Source: Phragmites australis
Taxonomy: Eukaryota; Streptophyta; Magnoliopsida; Poales; Poaceae
Length of the DNA: 64,000 bases
Direction: 5' to 3'
NCBI RefSeq assembly: GCF_958298935.1
Contig: NC_084936.1
Location: 6,951,501 to 7,015,500 of the forward strand
This document shows positions 46,865 through 57,632 of this stretch, piece after piece (the stretch's first letter is position 1; each line of letters opens with the position of its first letter). The notes below the pieces were generated by a model that was not told the origin of the DNA, ran no database searches, and was given only the letters and a program-made list of their open reading frames with translations. Position numbers and translations under genes: made by a program.

Positions 46865-47238
46865 TGTCACACCCTAAAACCCTAATATAGTCATTAAGCA
46901 TGTATATACATCATGACATCATGCTTCATGTTTTTAGTTTATTTTTAAGTATTTAAACGCGTTTTGAAAATGTTACGTTGTTGATCAATGCGTGTTTCCA
47001 CCATATATATTATGAGTGGAAATTTTTTGAGATAATTTGGAAGACTCCAAAGTCATTTAGGAAGGAGAAGAAAAAGAAAAGGAAGAAACAGAGAAAAGGA
47101 AGAAGACTTTCAGCATGTAGGCCCTACCCGTGGTCTGACCGGGACTCCTCGCGATTTGACCGCCAGAGTGCAAAGGCACCACTTAAAGCCATTGAGAAAC
47201 TCTCCCTCACTCTCTCACTCGCTTCCTCTTCACCAAAT

Positions 47239-47269
<31 letters not shown>

Positions 47270-49790
47270 AGACCACCTTGACCACCTAGATGGCCAGAGA
47301 TTGACGAAGAAGACTTCCTTGAGGTTTCCAAAGGCTTCCCCGAGCTCCTTCCCGCCGTCTTCTTCACCGGAGATGCTTTCACATGACTTCTTTCACCTCG
47401 AAGCCAATCACCACATCGGAGCTTGATCTTCAAATTAAAGCTTCTCTGGAGTTGGCCAACCCTCTAGAAAGCTTCTCCACGTTGAGGTAAGACCTCCCCT
47501 ACCATTTTCCTGTCGTTCCTGAGCTCCAACCAGTCCACGAGTTTGGCCCTGTGCATGTCGCCCAAACCACTAAAGAAACACTCTGCTTGTCTTGTAGAGT
47601 GTTTTGGTACCCTTCATGGTCAAAAGCATAGCAAGAGCCTTCGTCGGTGACCTCACCGAGGTGCCGTCAGCCAGGCCCAGCAGTCTGACCTCTACTAGGG
47701 CTAGTCTGACCATCGGGTTGTGACTTGACCGGTCAGACTTCAAGTCAAACTCCATAGTCAGGAGTCTGACTACCACTAGGGTTGGTCTGACCACCAGACC
47801 CAGCAGCCTGACCGCAATGGGTCCAATCTGACCACCAAGTCTACTCAATATTGATTTCTTCTCTATTCGACCCCTACGGTTTGACTGCCACTTGCATCGG
47901 TTTAACTGCCAGCCACTTAGTACCATTGACCTTAGATTGTCCCATGCGAGGTTTAAACCTCTTCTAACCCAATCGCTTAGGTGTTCTTTTGCAAATGATT
48001 TCATGACATGACACGTTACATCACGTTCACAATGATGCATGATAAGCATCCATCTCCATTATTTGTTTGTTCTTTCGATGCGTTCTTCCATTGTTTAGAG
48101 AGTGACACGTTGATGGTTCAAGTGGTCGGGGTCGATACCGAACCGGAGGTGTACGTGAGTGTAGCTCTAGAGCAACAAGGCAAACATCTAAGCATATTTT
48201 ACCTTTACTTTAGATCTTGTGATGTCTAATTTGGATAAATTATTGCTATATGTAGGTTATGCATGTTTAGCAAGTTGATGTCGAGAATCGGGTAGAACCT
48301 ATTTCGTTGCATTTGTTCCTACCTTAATTACTAATGATCCCCATCCTTGTAACTAGGTATACCTATGTTAATGTCTAACTTATAAGTTATCCAAAATGCT
48401 TAGCTATTCATATTTCATTGGTAGAAGTCGAGCGGTGGTATGAACATCAGTCGTGAGTTATAGGGCTTAATTATTATTTCACAATGAAAATGATGTTGGG
48501 ATGAATGAGTTGTAAGAATGAGGTGAGATGTGGGCGATGCTAGGGGTAGGTCGGGAGAGGAACCCGGATGCAATAGACCACTTGCATCGATTAAACATCA
48601 ACCATTGTTTACCATTGGCTTAAACATTTTTTTTACTTCCAGGTATTCAATAAATATACAAATGAGCCGATTATCATACATGTGCTAACGCTTGACTTAT
48701 GACCCTATGACGTGTAAGATAAAATTGATGAGGAGAAGCAAGGTGGCGGGGAGCCGGAGGTGTCCAGGACACACTCGAGGTAACCCTGGTGCCATAGGGG
48801 CATGTGCAAATTGGTAGTTTCGGGTATGAGAACGGTTATCTCGGGGGCTAAGAGGATGGACCCGAGTTGTGTGGGTAATAATATAGCCTCTACAGGGTGT
48901 AATATCAATTTAAATTGACACACTCTTAGTTATGAGTATGTTTATGTCCATCTGCATCAATCATATAGTTCCGGTGTTGGGTTGTATGTGGTATATTGGG
49001 AAGTGGTTAGTTATGAGTTATGTCAAGAAGAGTATGATCAAGTAACAGTTATGTTTATGGATATGATCTCATGATAGGGGGTACAAGATGTTAGGATGTG
49101 TAGGTGCTCATACTCTTGAGTCAATAAATGGCTTTTGCGAATAAATTCATTTAACCTTGTGGTCGATTCCTTGCTACGGATCCCCAAATGCAGGATCCTT
49201 TGAGTCGTGTTATTATATGTACCCACTATGAAATAAGTCTTGCGAGTACCTTCGTACTCACCTTGCTTTTGTTGAGTTTCTGCGGGTGAGAAATAAGTAG
49301 CGTATTGTTAGTTCATGCCTACCGATGTCGATGACAAGTAAGAGTAGTATAGGCTACTCATGGTGATTCAGTGGTGTCTTAGGGCAAATGGCGCCACCCC
49401 TCTTTTGATGTTTATAGACATTAATTCTGTTGCATAGTATCTCTAATATGCTAGGAGATGAGCTTGTTGTATTTTGTTCTCCTAGCAGTTGTGATCCTTA
49501 AAACATTGAACTTGTAATAACTTAAAGGCTTACAATATATTTACATTAATCGCTCTTTATTATGTCTTGATGTGATGATGCTTGTTGTAAAGACGTGTTC
49601 TGATCTTGGGTATAAAACACATGACGAGAGTACCGGAATTGGATTCGTGTTAATCATTAGTGGCTATGATGGTTGTGGTGGGATGTGGGTTATCACGTGG
49701 CATGTCGAGAGATAAACATATGCTAGCTCTCATATTATTAAATGATCATCCTAATGATTAATTCAAATACAATTTGGACAGTTCCTAGCA
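46865..49790 (+). mobile_element. LTR-type insertion (probable solo LTR), 2.9 kb, nested in the LINE
   Basis: The unit starts TGTCACACCC and ends CCTAGCA, and it interrupts the LINE coding region between IWN and YYSDG. The flanks are TATGT (46860-46864) and TATAT (49791-49795), one mismatch; an exact TATGT also occurs at 49795-49799. No gag-pol motifs are present. Features seen inside are a GT/GA microsatellite, several GTCTGACC words (47120-47830) and a GAGTACCTTCGTACTCACC stretch (49244) shared in type with the 34706-38384 LTR. Short open frames inside are not considered genes. Confidence 0.75.
47239..47270. repeat. (GT)n(GA)n microsatellite
   Basis: About nine GT dinucleotides followed by about seven GA dinucleotides, inside the nested LTR-type unit. 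Confidence 0.95.
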
Positions 49791-52700
49791 TATATATGTT
49801 CCAGATCATAGTGACCTAAGGAATGTGTTCTCTGTTATAGAATTTATGAAGGTGTTTGACCAACAGGGCTTGATTCTGAATTGATAGATTAATGACTCAC
49901 AAACCACCTTTTTTTCTTTGGGGTAAAAACATGCTGCTTGTTAACCAGATTGTTACCTCTCGAGCTAACATCACACCCTCTCCAAAGACAATTTTTCCTA
50001 GCTTGGGGAGTTTGAGTGTGCACATGGTGTATGTTGGAAGGGAGGAAAGAGAAGAGTTGACCAGGGTCAGCCCTCTGGCCATACTCAAAAGAGAACAAGT
50101 TGTCGTGATTCTTCATTCAATTTTACTCATCAGCGGGGTGTGGTTAGTGATCTTTGGCCTAGTGGAACCAAGGGGTAGTCCAAGGTGGGTGAAAGGGAGG
50201 GAGCCTACTTTGCAACAAAACGTCGCAGTAATGATGGAGATCTTGTCTTTAGGCACATTGATCGAGACCATGCAAGACTTGTCATAGTTCACCTTGAGAC
50301 CAATGGAGATGGAGAAAGACTGAATGATGGTTTTTAGAAAGAACAACTCTCTTCAAAATACCTTCATGAACATAACTATGTCAACTGCATACCGAATGAT
50401 AGGGAAATCAGACCCCAAGTGCTAGCTGACAAGGTGAGTGAAGATGTCTCTTTGAGCAGACTTGATGATGATGTGTTGAAGCAGATCAGCCGCCACCATA
50501 AAGAGGAGAGGAGATAAGGGATCTCCTTGCCTTAACTCCTCTTTTACAATGAAAGGGTTTACCAGGGATATCATTTAAGAGGACAACAGAAGTACCATAT
50601 TGCATGATAGAATCCACCTATCCCGTCCATCTTTCATCAAAACCAAGTTGGCTCAACATTTGGATAATACCCTTATGCTCAATCATGTCAAAGGCCTTTT
50701 TCAAAGTCTATCTTTAAGATGACAATATCTTGTTTGGACTGATGGCACTGATGGAGGAATTGTAGGCCCATCCTAGACAATCTTGGATGGTTCTACCTTT
50801 TATAAATCTATATTGGCTCTGTTGAATCAGATCCAAGATCACCCCTTACAGCCTATCAGCCGTGAGCTTAGTTATCAATTTCATTATAGAATTCAATAGG
50901 GAGATGGGCCTGAAGTCATTCATTGTGACTAAGTTGTTCACCTTAGGAACTAAAGTGATAAAGGAGATGTTGATGGACTGCAAGAAAATATCACCTTCAA
51001 AGAAGTCACTGATAAAAGAGTTGAAATCTTCTTTCACCAAGCTCCAGCAAGTTTTCATAAACAAACAATTAAAACCATCTTGTCTAGGGGCTTTATCAGG
51101 GGATTCTTTTGATGGTATTATCAATGTCCTCTTTGGTGAAGGGGGCAGAGAGGTGATCTAAATTAGTGCTTGACTCGAAGAGCTCTACCAGGTTGAAAAG
51201 CATTGGAGGTTCCTCGGATTGTCCCATCCTATTTTTGAAGGCACTCAGAAGATAGCCACCTTCTCATTATGGAAAGTGATAAGATTACCCTCTGAGTTCT
51301 CAATATTTGTGATAGTGTTCAGTCTGTATCTCTCTATGGTAGCAGCTTCGAAGAATTTTGTGTTTTCATCTCTAAATTTGACTCATCTAATTATGTTTTT
51401 TTCTCCAATAATCATTTTTATTTTGAGAAAATGCACATATGTCTTTTGAGAATCAATCTGAAGTTTACCTCCTACAAAAAATAGACATATTTTCTCTTCT
51501 AATTTGTCTAGGATCTCAAGTGTGTCATTGCATTCTTTGATGATCTTATTTATTGGAGAAAGATTCATGCCCTATTTCTTTAGGACCCTACTAAGGATCT
51601 TGAATTTAGCTGAAATTCTTGCAGCTGAGTTAGGAGCCCTGACCTCAGACTGCCAAACCTAATCAATCACTTCCTTAAAACCTTTGTTCTCAAATCTGAA
51701 GACTATGGCCTTTGGGATACTGATGGCGATTTGGACCATACATGGCATGTGATCTAAGGTGATCTTAGCCAGAGGGAGAAGTAAGGTGTTGGGATAGGAG
51801 AGGCTTCAATTTACAGATGTGAAGTATCAGTCCAGTTGTTATAATAGGGTATTGTCCTGCATATTGCTCCAGGTAAACTATTTGTCTTTAAGGGGAATTT
51901 CAACCGAGCCAGTTTTCCAATGATATCATTGAAGATGTGCATGTCATTTACATTAGCCCCCAATTTGTTTGTGTCATATGTTGATCTATAGAAGTTAAAA
52001 TCCCCAATAAGCATCGAATTTTCCTCTGCTAGAAGGTCTAAGTTATATAGCCATTGAACAAGAGAGTTCCTCTCTAGGCCCGAGCAAGTGCCATAACTCA
52101 ATGTGAAAGATTGTTCTTCTGCATTGTGAAGAGAGCCAAAAAGCACTGTAATCACGAATCTGTAGGAAAAAGAAACATGGCCAGCACAAAAGGAATCGTT
52201 CTAGCCAACAAGAATGCCACCTGAAGCACCCACCGAAGGGACAAAGGCAAATTTGTTAAATCTTCTAGGAGAAAACTTGCGAAGGAACGAACTGTCAATA
52301 TGCTTTCTTTTAGCTTCTTGGATGCAGAACACCATGCATGCACTTTCCTCAATCTTTCTTCTAAGGACTCTTCATTTATCCTTGTCATTTAGACCCCTGA
52401 TGTTCCAAGTTCTATTATGGCAATTCATTGACAAACTGAGGTAGGGAACGGTGAGGAGCTCCTAAGTCTAAGACAGAGGACAAAAAGGCCTGTCTAAGGC
52501 TGTTGTTGGACAAAGGACAGGGACACCATTTGATCTAGGTATCAACCGAGGAATCCACGTAAGAGGAGCCAAAGAGTTCGCTAAGAGTAAAAGTAGCCCA
52601 CTGAGACAGACTAAGGGTACTGAGGTGGAGAAGAAGAAGAATGAGCAACAACCAATGAGTACAAGAGGTGAAACGATGAATCCAAATAGGGCCATAGAGG

Positions 52701-52839
52701 TGGCATATCAGAGTGTTTATCCCAACAGTCAACCAAAGATGTTCACCGCACAAACCAACAAGTGACAACCATATTACAACCAAAAGGAGCCCAAGGCTCC
52801 GTAAAATAAACATACTCCCATCACTCCAAAATATACAAG

Positions 52840-55800
52840 TTAGAAACTTTCATTGTCCATCACTTCAAATAAAGAGACGCTCCTCTGCACTTGCATCAAG
52901 TCCAAGTCTAACTTCAGCAAGAGCTCACTTGTTATTGCCTTCTTCGGGATGCCACATCTCTCAACAGCGACTGAGTGTAAAGAACTCACAAGAATGTCAA
53001 GATATGGGCCAGGATGAGCTTCAACATCAAATAGATTTGGAAATTTGACAGGCCCTAGGAACAAAATGAGAGATGAATGATTACCATCAACACAAAAGAG
53101 GACCTATGGAGTGGATGGAAACTTGGCATTTCCCTTCTTTTTAGCCTCCACCAGATGAGTTGGGAAGAGCTTGGCACCACCATACTTATGTTCTGGCCTC
53201 TTGCTTCTTTTGAGACTATCAACCACCAAGGGGCGAGAAACCTCTGTGCTGGACCTAGAGTTGCTTCAACTAGTAATCGTTGCAGAAGCCTTAGGGTGCT
53301 TCTTCCTAGTGTAGGTCTTGAGAATGGCCTCCTTAGCCTTTAGATCATACTTGTCTACCTTCTTCTTTTTAATGCTTTCTTTGTTGCAGGGGCTTACCAT
53401 ACAAGACTATGAAGAGAGAGATACTATTGTTTATCCACCAAAGAAGAGGGGAAGCCGCACTAAATGGAACAATGGAAGAGTGGCATAGCTGGGGGGACTT
53501 GGTTCCACCAGGCCATGAACTTGTTGTGGATAAAATTCGTGCCCAAAAGTTGCCTCAAAGCTTTATACATGAAAGGAAAAAACCCAGTTTGGCTGGACTT
53601 CTAGCTACTCAAGGTTAAGGAGGAGTAGGTCCTACAGCTGCTGCTAAGATGGGTAGATGAAAACCTGCACCTTGCTCTTGTTGAGCCCTTGTTCACTTGA
53701 TGAAGATGAACTGGCCCCATTAGAACTGGCACTGGAGGAGATGGACTGCTCGAACTACTGCTGCGATGGCATGATACGAAGACCTTGAATGGCAGGAGAA
53801 TTCGCAGGCTGATTCTAGGTCGGCCAATCCTGCTATTGGAATTCCTTTATCGCAAGGTCCCAAGCTCTCTATAGTACTGATGTAGGTGCTGGTTTGCCAG
53901 ATGCGTTGGCTCCCATTCCTAGATAGGACCCTCAAAGGGGTGGGGGTTTCTGTTGTCGGGCAAACATCATCCTCATCTTGGGGGTAGGGGATTAGCAAAA
54001 TCATTGTAGAGAATATGCATTGGGGTCGTCGACACCCTACCACCACACCCATCTCGACTCCCTGATGGATAACCAAGCTTCTAGGCACACACTCCACATT
54101 ATCAAACCAGTGTGTAAGCCTTTTCCCCCACATTGGAGTGTCAATGAACCAACTTTCCAAAGCAAGCACAAGCTTGAATCAGATAGGGAAGATTGAGGTA
54201 ATCCAAAGGAAATCCAAGAAACATGAGCCAACCAATCCGAGAGTAGGACATTGCAAAAGTTTCTAGCATGTCATTCTCTGTAAATCTCACTAGGATACCC
54301 TCAATCATATGAACATTGCCAATGAAAAAATGATCTCTCTGAAAAACATCCCCCAACTACAACATCCATATACTGAAAAGGTGGGGCAACTGTATAGCAC
54401 ATGGAAATTGAGCTCATTCTGCACATAGTGACCAACCTATTGCAGGAAAACGTTGAGTTCTTTAGGGGGGGGGGGGGACAGCTTCATCTTTCCACTACGA
54501 TGACATACTCCTCATGTGCTCTTAGGATTCCCTGCTAGGAAAACCCAAGTCTGACATTGTGATCCTAGCCTCTATCCTCAACCTCCATCTTCAGTAGGAT
54601 GAACTGAAGAGGATTTATGGCAAAGTTTTTCATGCTTTGCTCCGGTGATTTCCTGATGATAGTGGAGGAGATTAGGGCTTGGAGAGAGGGGAAGTGAAGT
54701 GACGTGAGCGAGGATGGGGTTTTTGCCAATTGGAAAGGCACTAGTTGGGACGAGGCTAGACTGAGAGCAGTTGTAGTAACCTTGAGGAGAGGTGGGTGCA
54801 TGGTTGGATCAGGGTGGTTGAGTTTGGGGATCCATCTGAGCCATTGGGAGAACTTTCATCGGGTTCAAGGTTCCTGATATAGCCATATCTGAAGCAACCC
54901 TTACATATGATCTCATTAACACAATCTCTGACGAAGTGGCTAGGGCTGAGACAGCTAAAAAAATAGCACACGGGAGTGAGTTAGGCTCTTTGTTGATCCT
55001 TGGGGTTCCCGCTAATAGGGTGAGAGGTTGAAAACTACTCACTAAGCCCCACTACACTACTCATGACGCCACTCCAGTAATCCAACTCCTTGGCCTGAGA
55101 AAGGAGCAACTGATGAGGGGGATATCTGTCTGTTTGGTGGGCCTGGTTGCGACAGGTGAGTGGCCATAGCCTTTATACGTCCTAGATGGGCTATGAGTGG
55201 AGGATTTCTAAGGAGAGAAGAAGCCTCGGTTCTTAGAACTCAAGATCCAAATTTGAAAATGAATGACACTGAGGACCCTTAATCCTAGAGGAAAACACCC
55301 ATGAACAAAACAAAAGAACACCCAAGGGAAGAGAAGAAGAATTAACTAGGTACCAAAAGCTTCCAAACTTGATCGACTGGATAATCAACTGGATGACGGG
55401 GCCTGGAGAGGAGAGTTTCTATGGGAAAGATTGAATCAAGTTACAGGCAAAAAGAGACCCTTTTGGAGGAAGAATTCTTCTTGCGACTAACCAGAGTCCA
55501 CTGTTTCTCCTCTTCCGCCTCCCAAAGTGTCTTTCTCTCTGCCAATTAGAGCCACCGTCTCTCCAAAGATAGAAGTAGACATTGAAGTGCTTAGAAATTA
55601 TTCTTTTAAAGAGTATATGTGAAAACCAACTTTCTTCGAAGCTACTGAGAATCTAAATTGACGATTAGATTCAAAATGAACATAGAAGCTCGCCAGGGCA
55701 CCACCCAGAACCACATGAAGAGCCAAACTCACAAAAGTGAAATGACAGAACACCGCCAGCAGGAAGAAGCTTCCATGGGGGGAGGAGGAAGGGTGATGTA

Positions 55801-55925
55801 CTAGTGAGTTCAAACGGGCGAGGACCTCAGCTTGGAACTTCTTGCTTAGAGATAAGTCCCAATCCTCTGGGAAAGCTTGAGGACAAACACCTCCCACCAT
55901 GGAGCAGCTTCTTAGGAGGATCCAT
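52840..55925 (-). pseudogene. LINE ORF1 (nucleic-acid-binding protein), broken
   Basis: The start near 55925 reads MDPPKKLLHGGRC, then in a shifted frame FPEDWDLSLSKKFQAEVLAR and, further on, RQFRFSVASKKVGFHIY (about 55620-55665), as in grass L1 ORF1 proteins. A CCHC-knuckle-like part (CYFFSCLSPSHFVRDCVNEI followed by a second cysteine cluster) lies at about 54890-54970. The frame that ends near 52840 (ILVSSLHSVAVERCGIPKKA) may be the C-terminus. Frameshifts break it repeatedly. Intermediate parts are too decayed to assign. A run of 13 G occurs at about 54465-54477. Confidence 0.7.
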
Positions 55926-56039
55926 CTGACACAAGGTGGGAGCTTGAAGAGGGGATGGGGGTTGCGGCGGTGGTGGCTAGGTAGAGGGGCAAGGCGGTGG
56001 TGGAGACGGGAGCGCTAGGAGAGGAGAGGGGAGGATCCA

Positions 56040-56056
56040 TAATATGGTGTTCTATT
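56040..56056. repeat. LINE target-site duplication, right copy
   Basis: An identical 17-bp copy of 45045-45061. Host sequence resumes immediately to its right. Confidence 0.9.
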
Positions 56057-57107
56057 GTTATGGTATAGACAAATTTTTCTCCTGGGCATTCTTAATGTTT
56101 GGTCTTTGCTGAAGGTTTCAACTTGATTCATGGAGTTTAAACTCAAAAAGAAAACTTCATCTCAATTCATGGGATTCACAAGTTAAATCAAGAAAATCAA
56201 CTTGATTTGACAGGTTTGAATTAAGAAAAATACACCTCAATTTGAAAATTAGGGTTAGGGTCAACCTTCCTCTCCGATGGCACCCATGTCAGACAAGGAG
56301 GGCCAAGAGAGGACATGTCTGAGCCAACCTCAGTATCTATGTTGGCAGGTTACCTTTCACATTTCACTCATGTGCGCCTTTATAGACTTGTATATTCTGC
56401 TGTGAAGAACAATGTGACCTGCTAAGTGTAACTGAGACAGAGACACCCACTAGTATTTGCATCAGCTGTTAAAGGAGGATGTTCTTAATGTTTTATTTGG
56501 TTATATAGTATCATTCTCATCTAGACAGTGCCATGTAATTACTTTATCTCATTTTCTTATCAAAGATTTTCGTTGTTCCATACAACCTTTGCATTAATTA
56601 TTTGTATATAAAAAATCCAAGTAGGAGAAATTGTAATTTAATCCCATGACTATGAATTGTCAGAATTGCTTAGTCATGCATATGTGGTATTTCTTTTGCT
56701 CTTTTTTTCTGTTCTTGGTCGTAAATTGGTTTGCAGTTCAAGTACCATCTACTTCTCAGAATCACAGAAATAACTAGAAATCTGTTTTTCTCAACGAACA
56801 GACATGAAATTGGAGTGCTCCCAGTTGGGCCCACAACACTGGACACAGCAGTCCGCACCCCATCTCCCTGGAGCAAGCCAAGCCACTGGAACCACCTGGA
56901 CCGGGCGAACTAGGGATTCAAGTTTTGTGTTTTTTGAGTCACTTAATTGACCCAAAATGAAAAAAATAAATTAGAGATTTATTCTCACCTAATTAAGTTA
57001 AAAAAATAGTGATCCAAAACTACCTATTAGATACTCATTTAACTCTTAGACCCAACCCAGCAAATAAAACAAGGTCCATGGACAGCCTTAGGTGAAGCTA
57101 GAACCAG
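56057..57107. other. Host spacer between the desaturase and its pseudogene
   Basis: No coding region is recognised. A CTTGATTTGA-like, TCAA-rich stretch lies at 56105-56240, and a short GC-richer part at 56790-56910 has an open frame with no known motif. Before the LINE insertion this followed the desaturase 3' end directly. Confidence 0.5.
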
Positions 57108-57361
57108 GACGGCCCGTGGAGTCCTGGCAGGCAGTAGACCCTACCAGGACTTCATCCAGGAGCACGCTGCACGCCGCGGCCATTGCGCACCGCAGCCTAC
57201 ATCCGCACCGTCAGAAAGCTCACGGTCATGGTGCACCGCCCGATCAGAGGGAGGGACTACATGTAAGGGCCACCGCAGAGGATCCAGAGGATGAAGAACG
57301 CTCAACAGAAAGCCACGCTCATCCCGTTCAGAAGAAAACTGTAAACACCATGCTACCCTAG
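57108..57361 (+). pseudogene. Acyl-ACP desaturase pseudogene (C-terminal remnant)
   Basis: One frame reads TAAYIRTVRKLTVM, then RGRDYM, a stop, then PPQRIQRMKNAQQKATLIPF. These line up with EAAYTRIVGKLFEV, RARDYVCRLPQKIRRM and the C-terminus of the intact gene at 43232-44900. Upstream, SRPYQDFI-QEHA matches RSPYHGFIYAAFQERA. The end GTAAACACCATGCTACCCTA matches the codons for VSVMLP plus stop, and similarity runs on into the 3' untranslated region. At least two internal deletions remove the region between the KLFEV and RARDY motifs and part of the iron-binding helices. A stop and a frameshift are also present. It is a dead tandem copy, not a processed retrocopy as far as the 3' similarity shows. 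Confidence 0.85.
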
Positions 57362-57632
57362 TTACTTCAAGTAATTTCCCTCCGATAATGAGCTGTAGAC
57401 CAGGTTACAGAATGCAATGCCGAACCATAGAACTCAGCTGTTTCCAAGTTTCTTGCCACACATATGACTTTGTCACAGCGAGCTCCTCGAGATATACAAC
57501 CGCACATGTTATTGCAATACAATCCTTCCATAGTTTATCGCTTCATGGTACAATTCTAACGAGTAACCTCAAAAATGTAGAAATGTGGGTACGATGTAAC
57601 AAGCCGTTAAACGATATCATCTCCTGAAATTA
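57362..57632. other. Intergenic and 3' untranslated sequence between pseudogene and OLA1
   Basis: The left 35 bp is the decayed desaturase 3' region. The rest is the probable 3' untranslated region of the minus-strand OLA1 gene. The two loci converge on this interval. Confidence 0.6.

Larger units (their letters stand above)
45990..52440 (-). pseudogene. LINE ORF2: endonuclease, reverse transcriptase, zf-RVT (broken)
   Basis: Reading from right to left: an APE-type endonuclease with FCIQEAKRKH, GASGGILVGWNDSFCAGHVS and SMLIGDFNFYRS (about 52350-51980). Reverse transcriptase follows with KAPRQDGFN, FITLVPKVNN and NDFRPISLLN (51120-50870), [11 protein letters not shown] (about 50690-50720), YAVD in place of the catalytic YADD (50380-50391), and GLKVNYDKS with LPFTHLGLPLG (50340-50115). 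After the LTR-type insertion come YYSDGKVPHATPIKGSFWWK (about 46800-46860) and the zinc-finger-like KVFAWLLFKDRVNSSNLLRR (46184-46396). Many stops and frameshifts mean no active protein. Confidence 0.9.
45062..56039 (-). mobile_element. L1-type LINE retrotransposon with nested insertions
   Basis: A non-LTR element lies on the minus strand. Its poly(A) tail appears as a T tract at 45061-45072, and a 17-bp target duplication flanks the whole block. Two decayed genes are visible: ORF1 (about 55925-52840) and ORF2 (about 52440-45990) with endonuclease, reverse transcriptase and C-terminal zinc-finger regions. Two later insertions split it: an LTR-type unit at 46865-49790 and a TIR element at 45193-45936. 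Without these the LINE is about 7.3 kb, near full length for plant L1 elements. It lies downstream of the desaturase gene and does not break it. Confidence 0.92.

Noticed and set aside
54465..54477. Run of 13 G
   Set aside because: A homopolymer in a decayed LINE; it may be real or a sequencing slip and carries no further signal.
56731..56913. 60-residue frame that might be the N-terminal part of the desaturase pseudogene
   Set aside because: I could not match it to any part of the intact desaturase, and it has no other motif.
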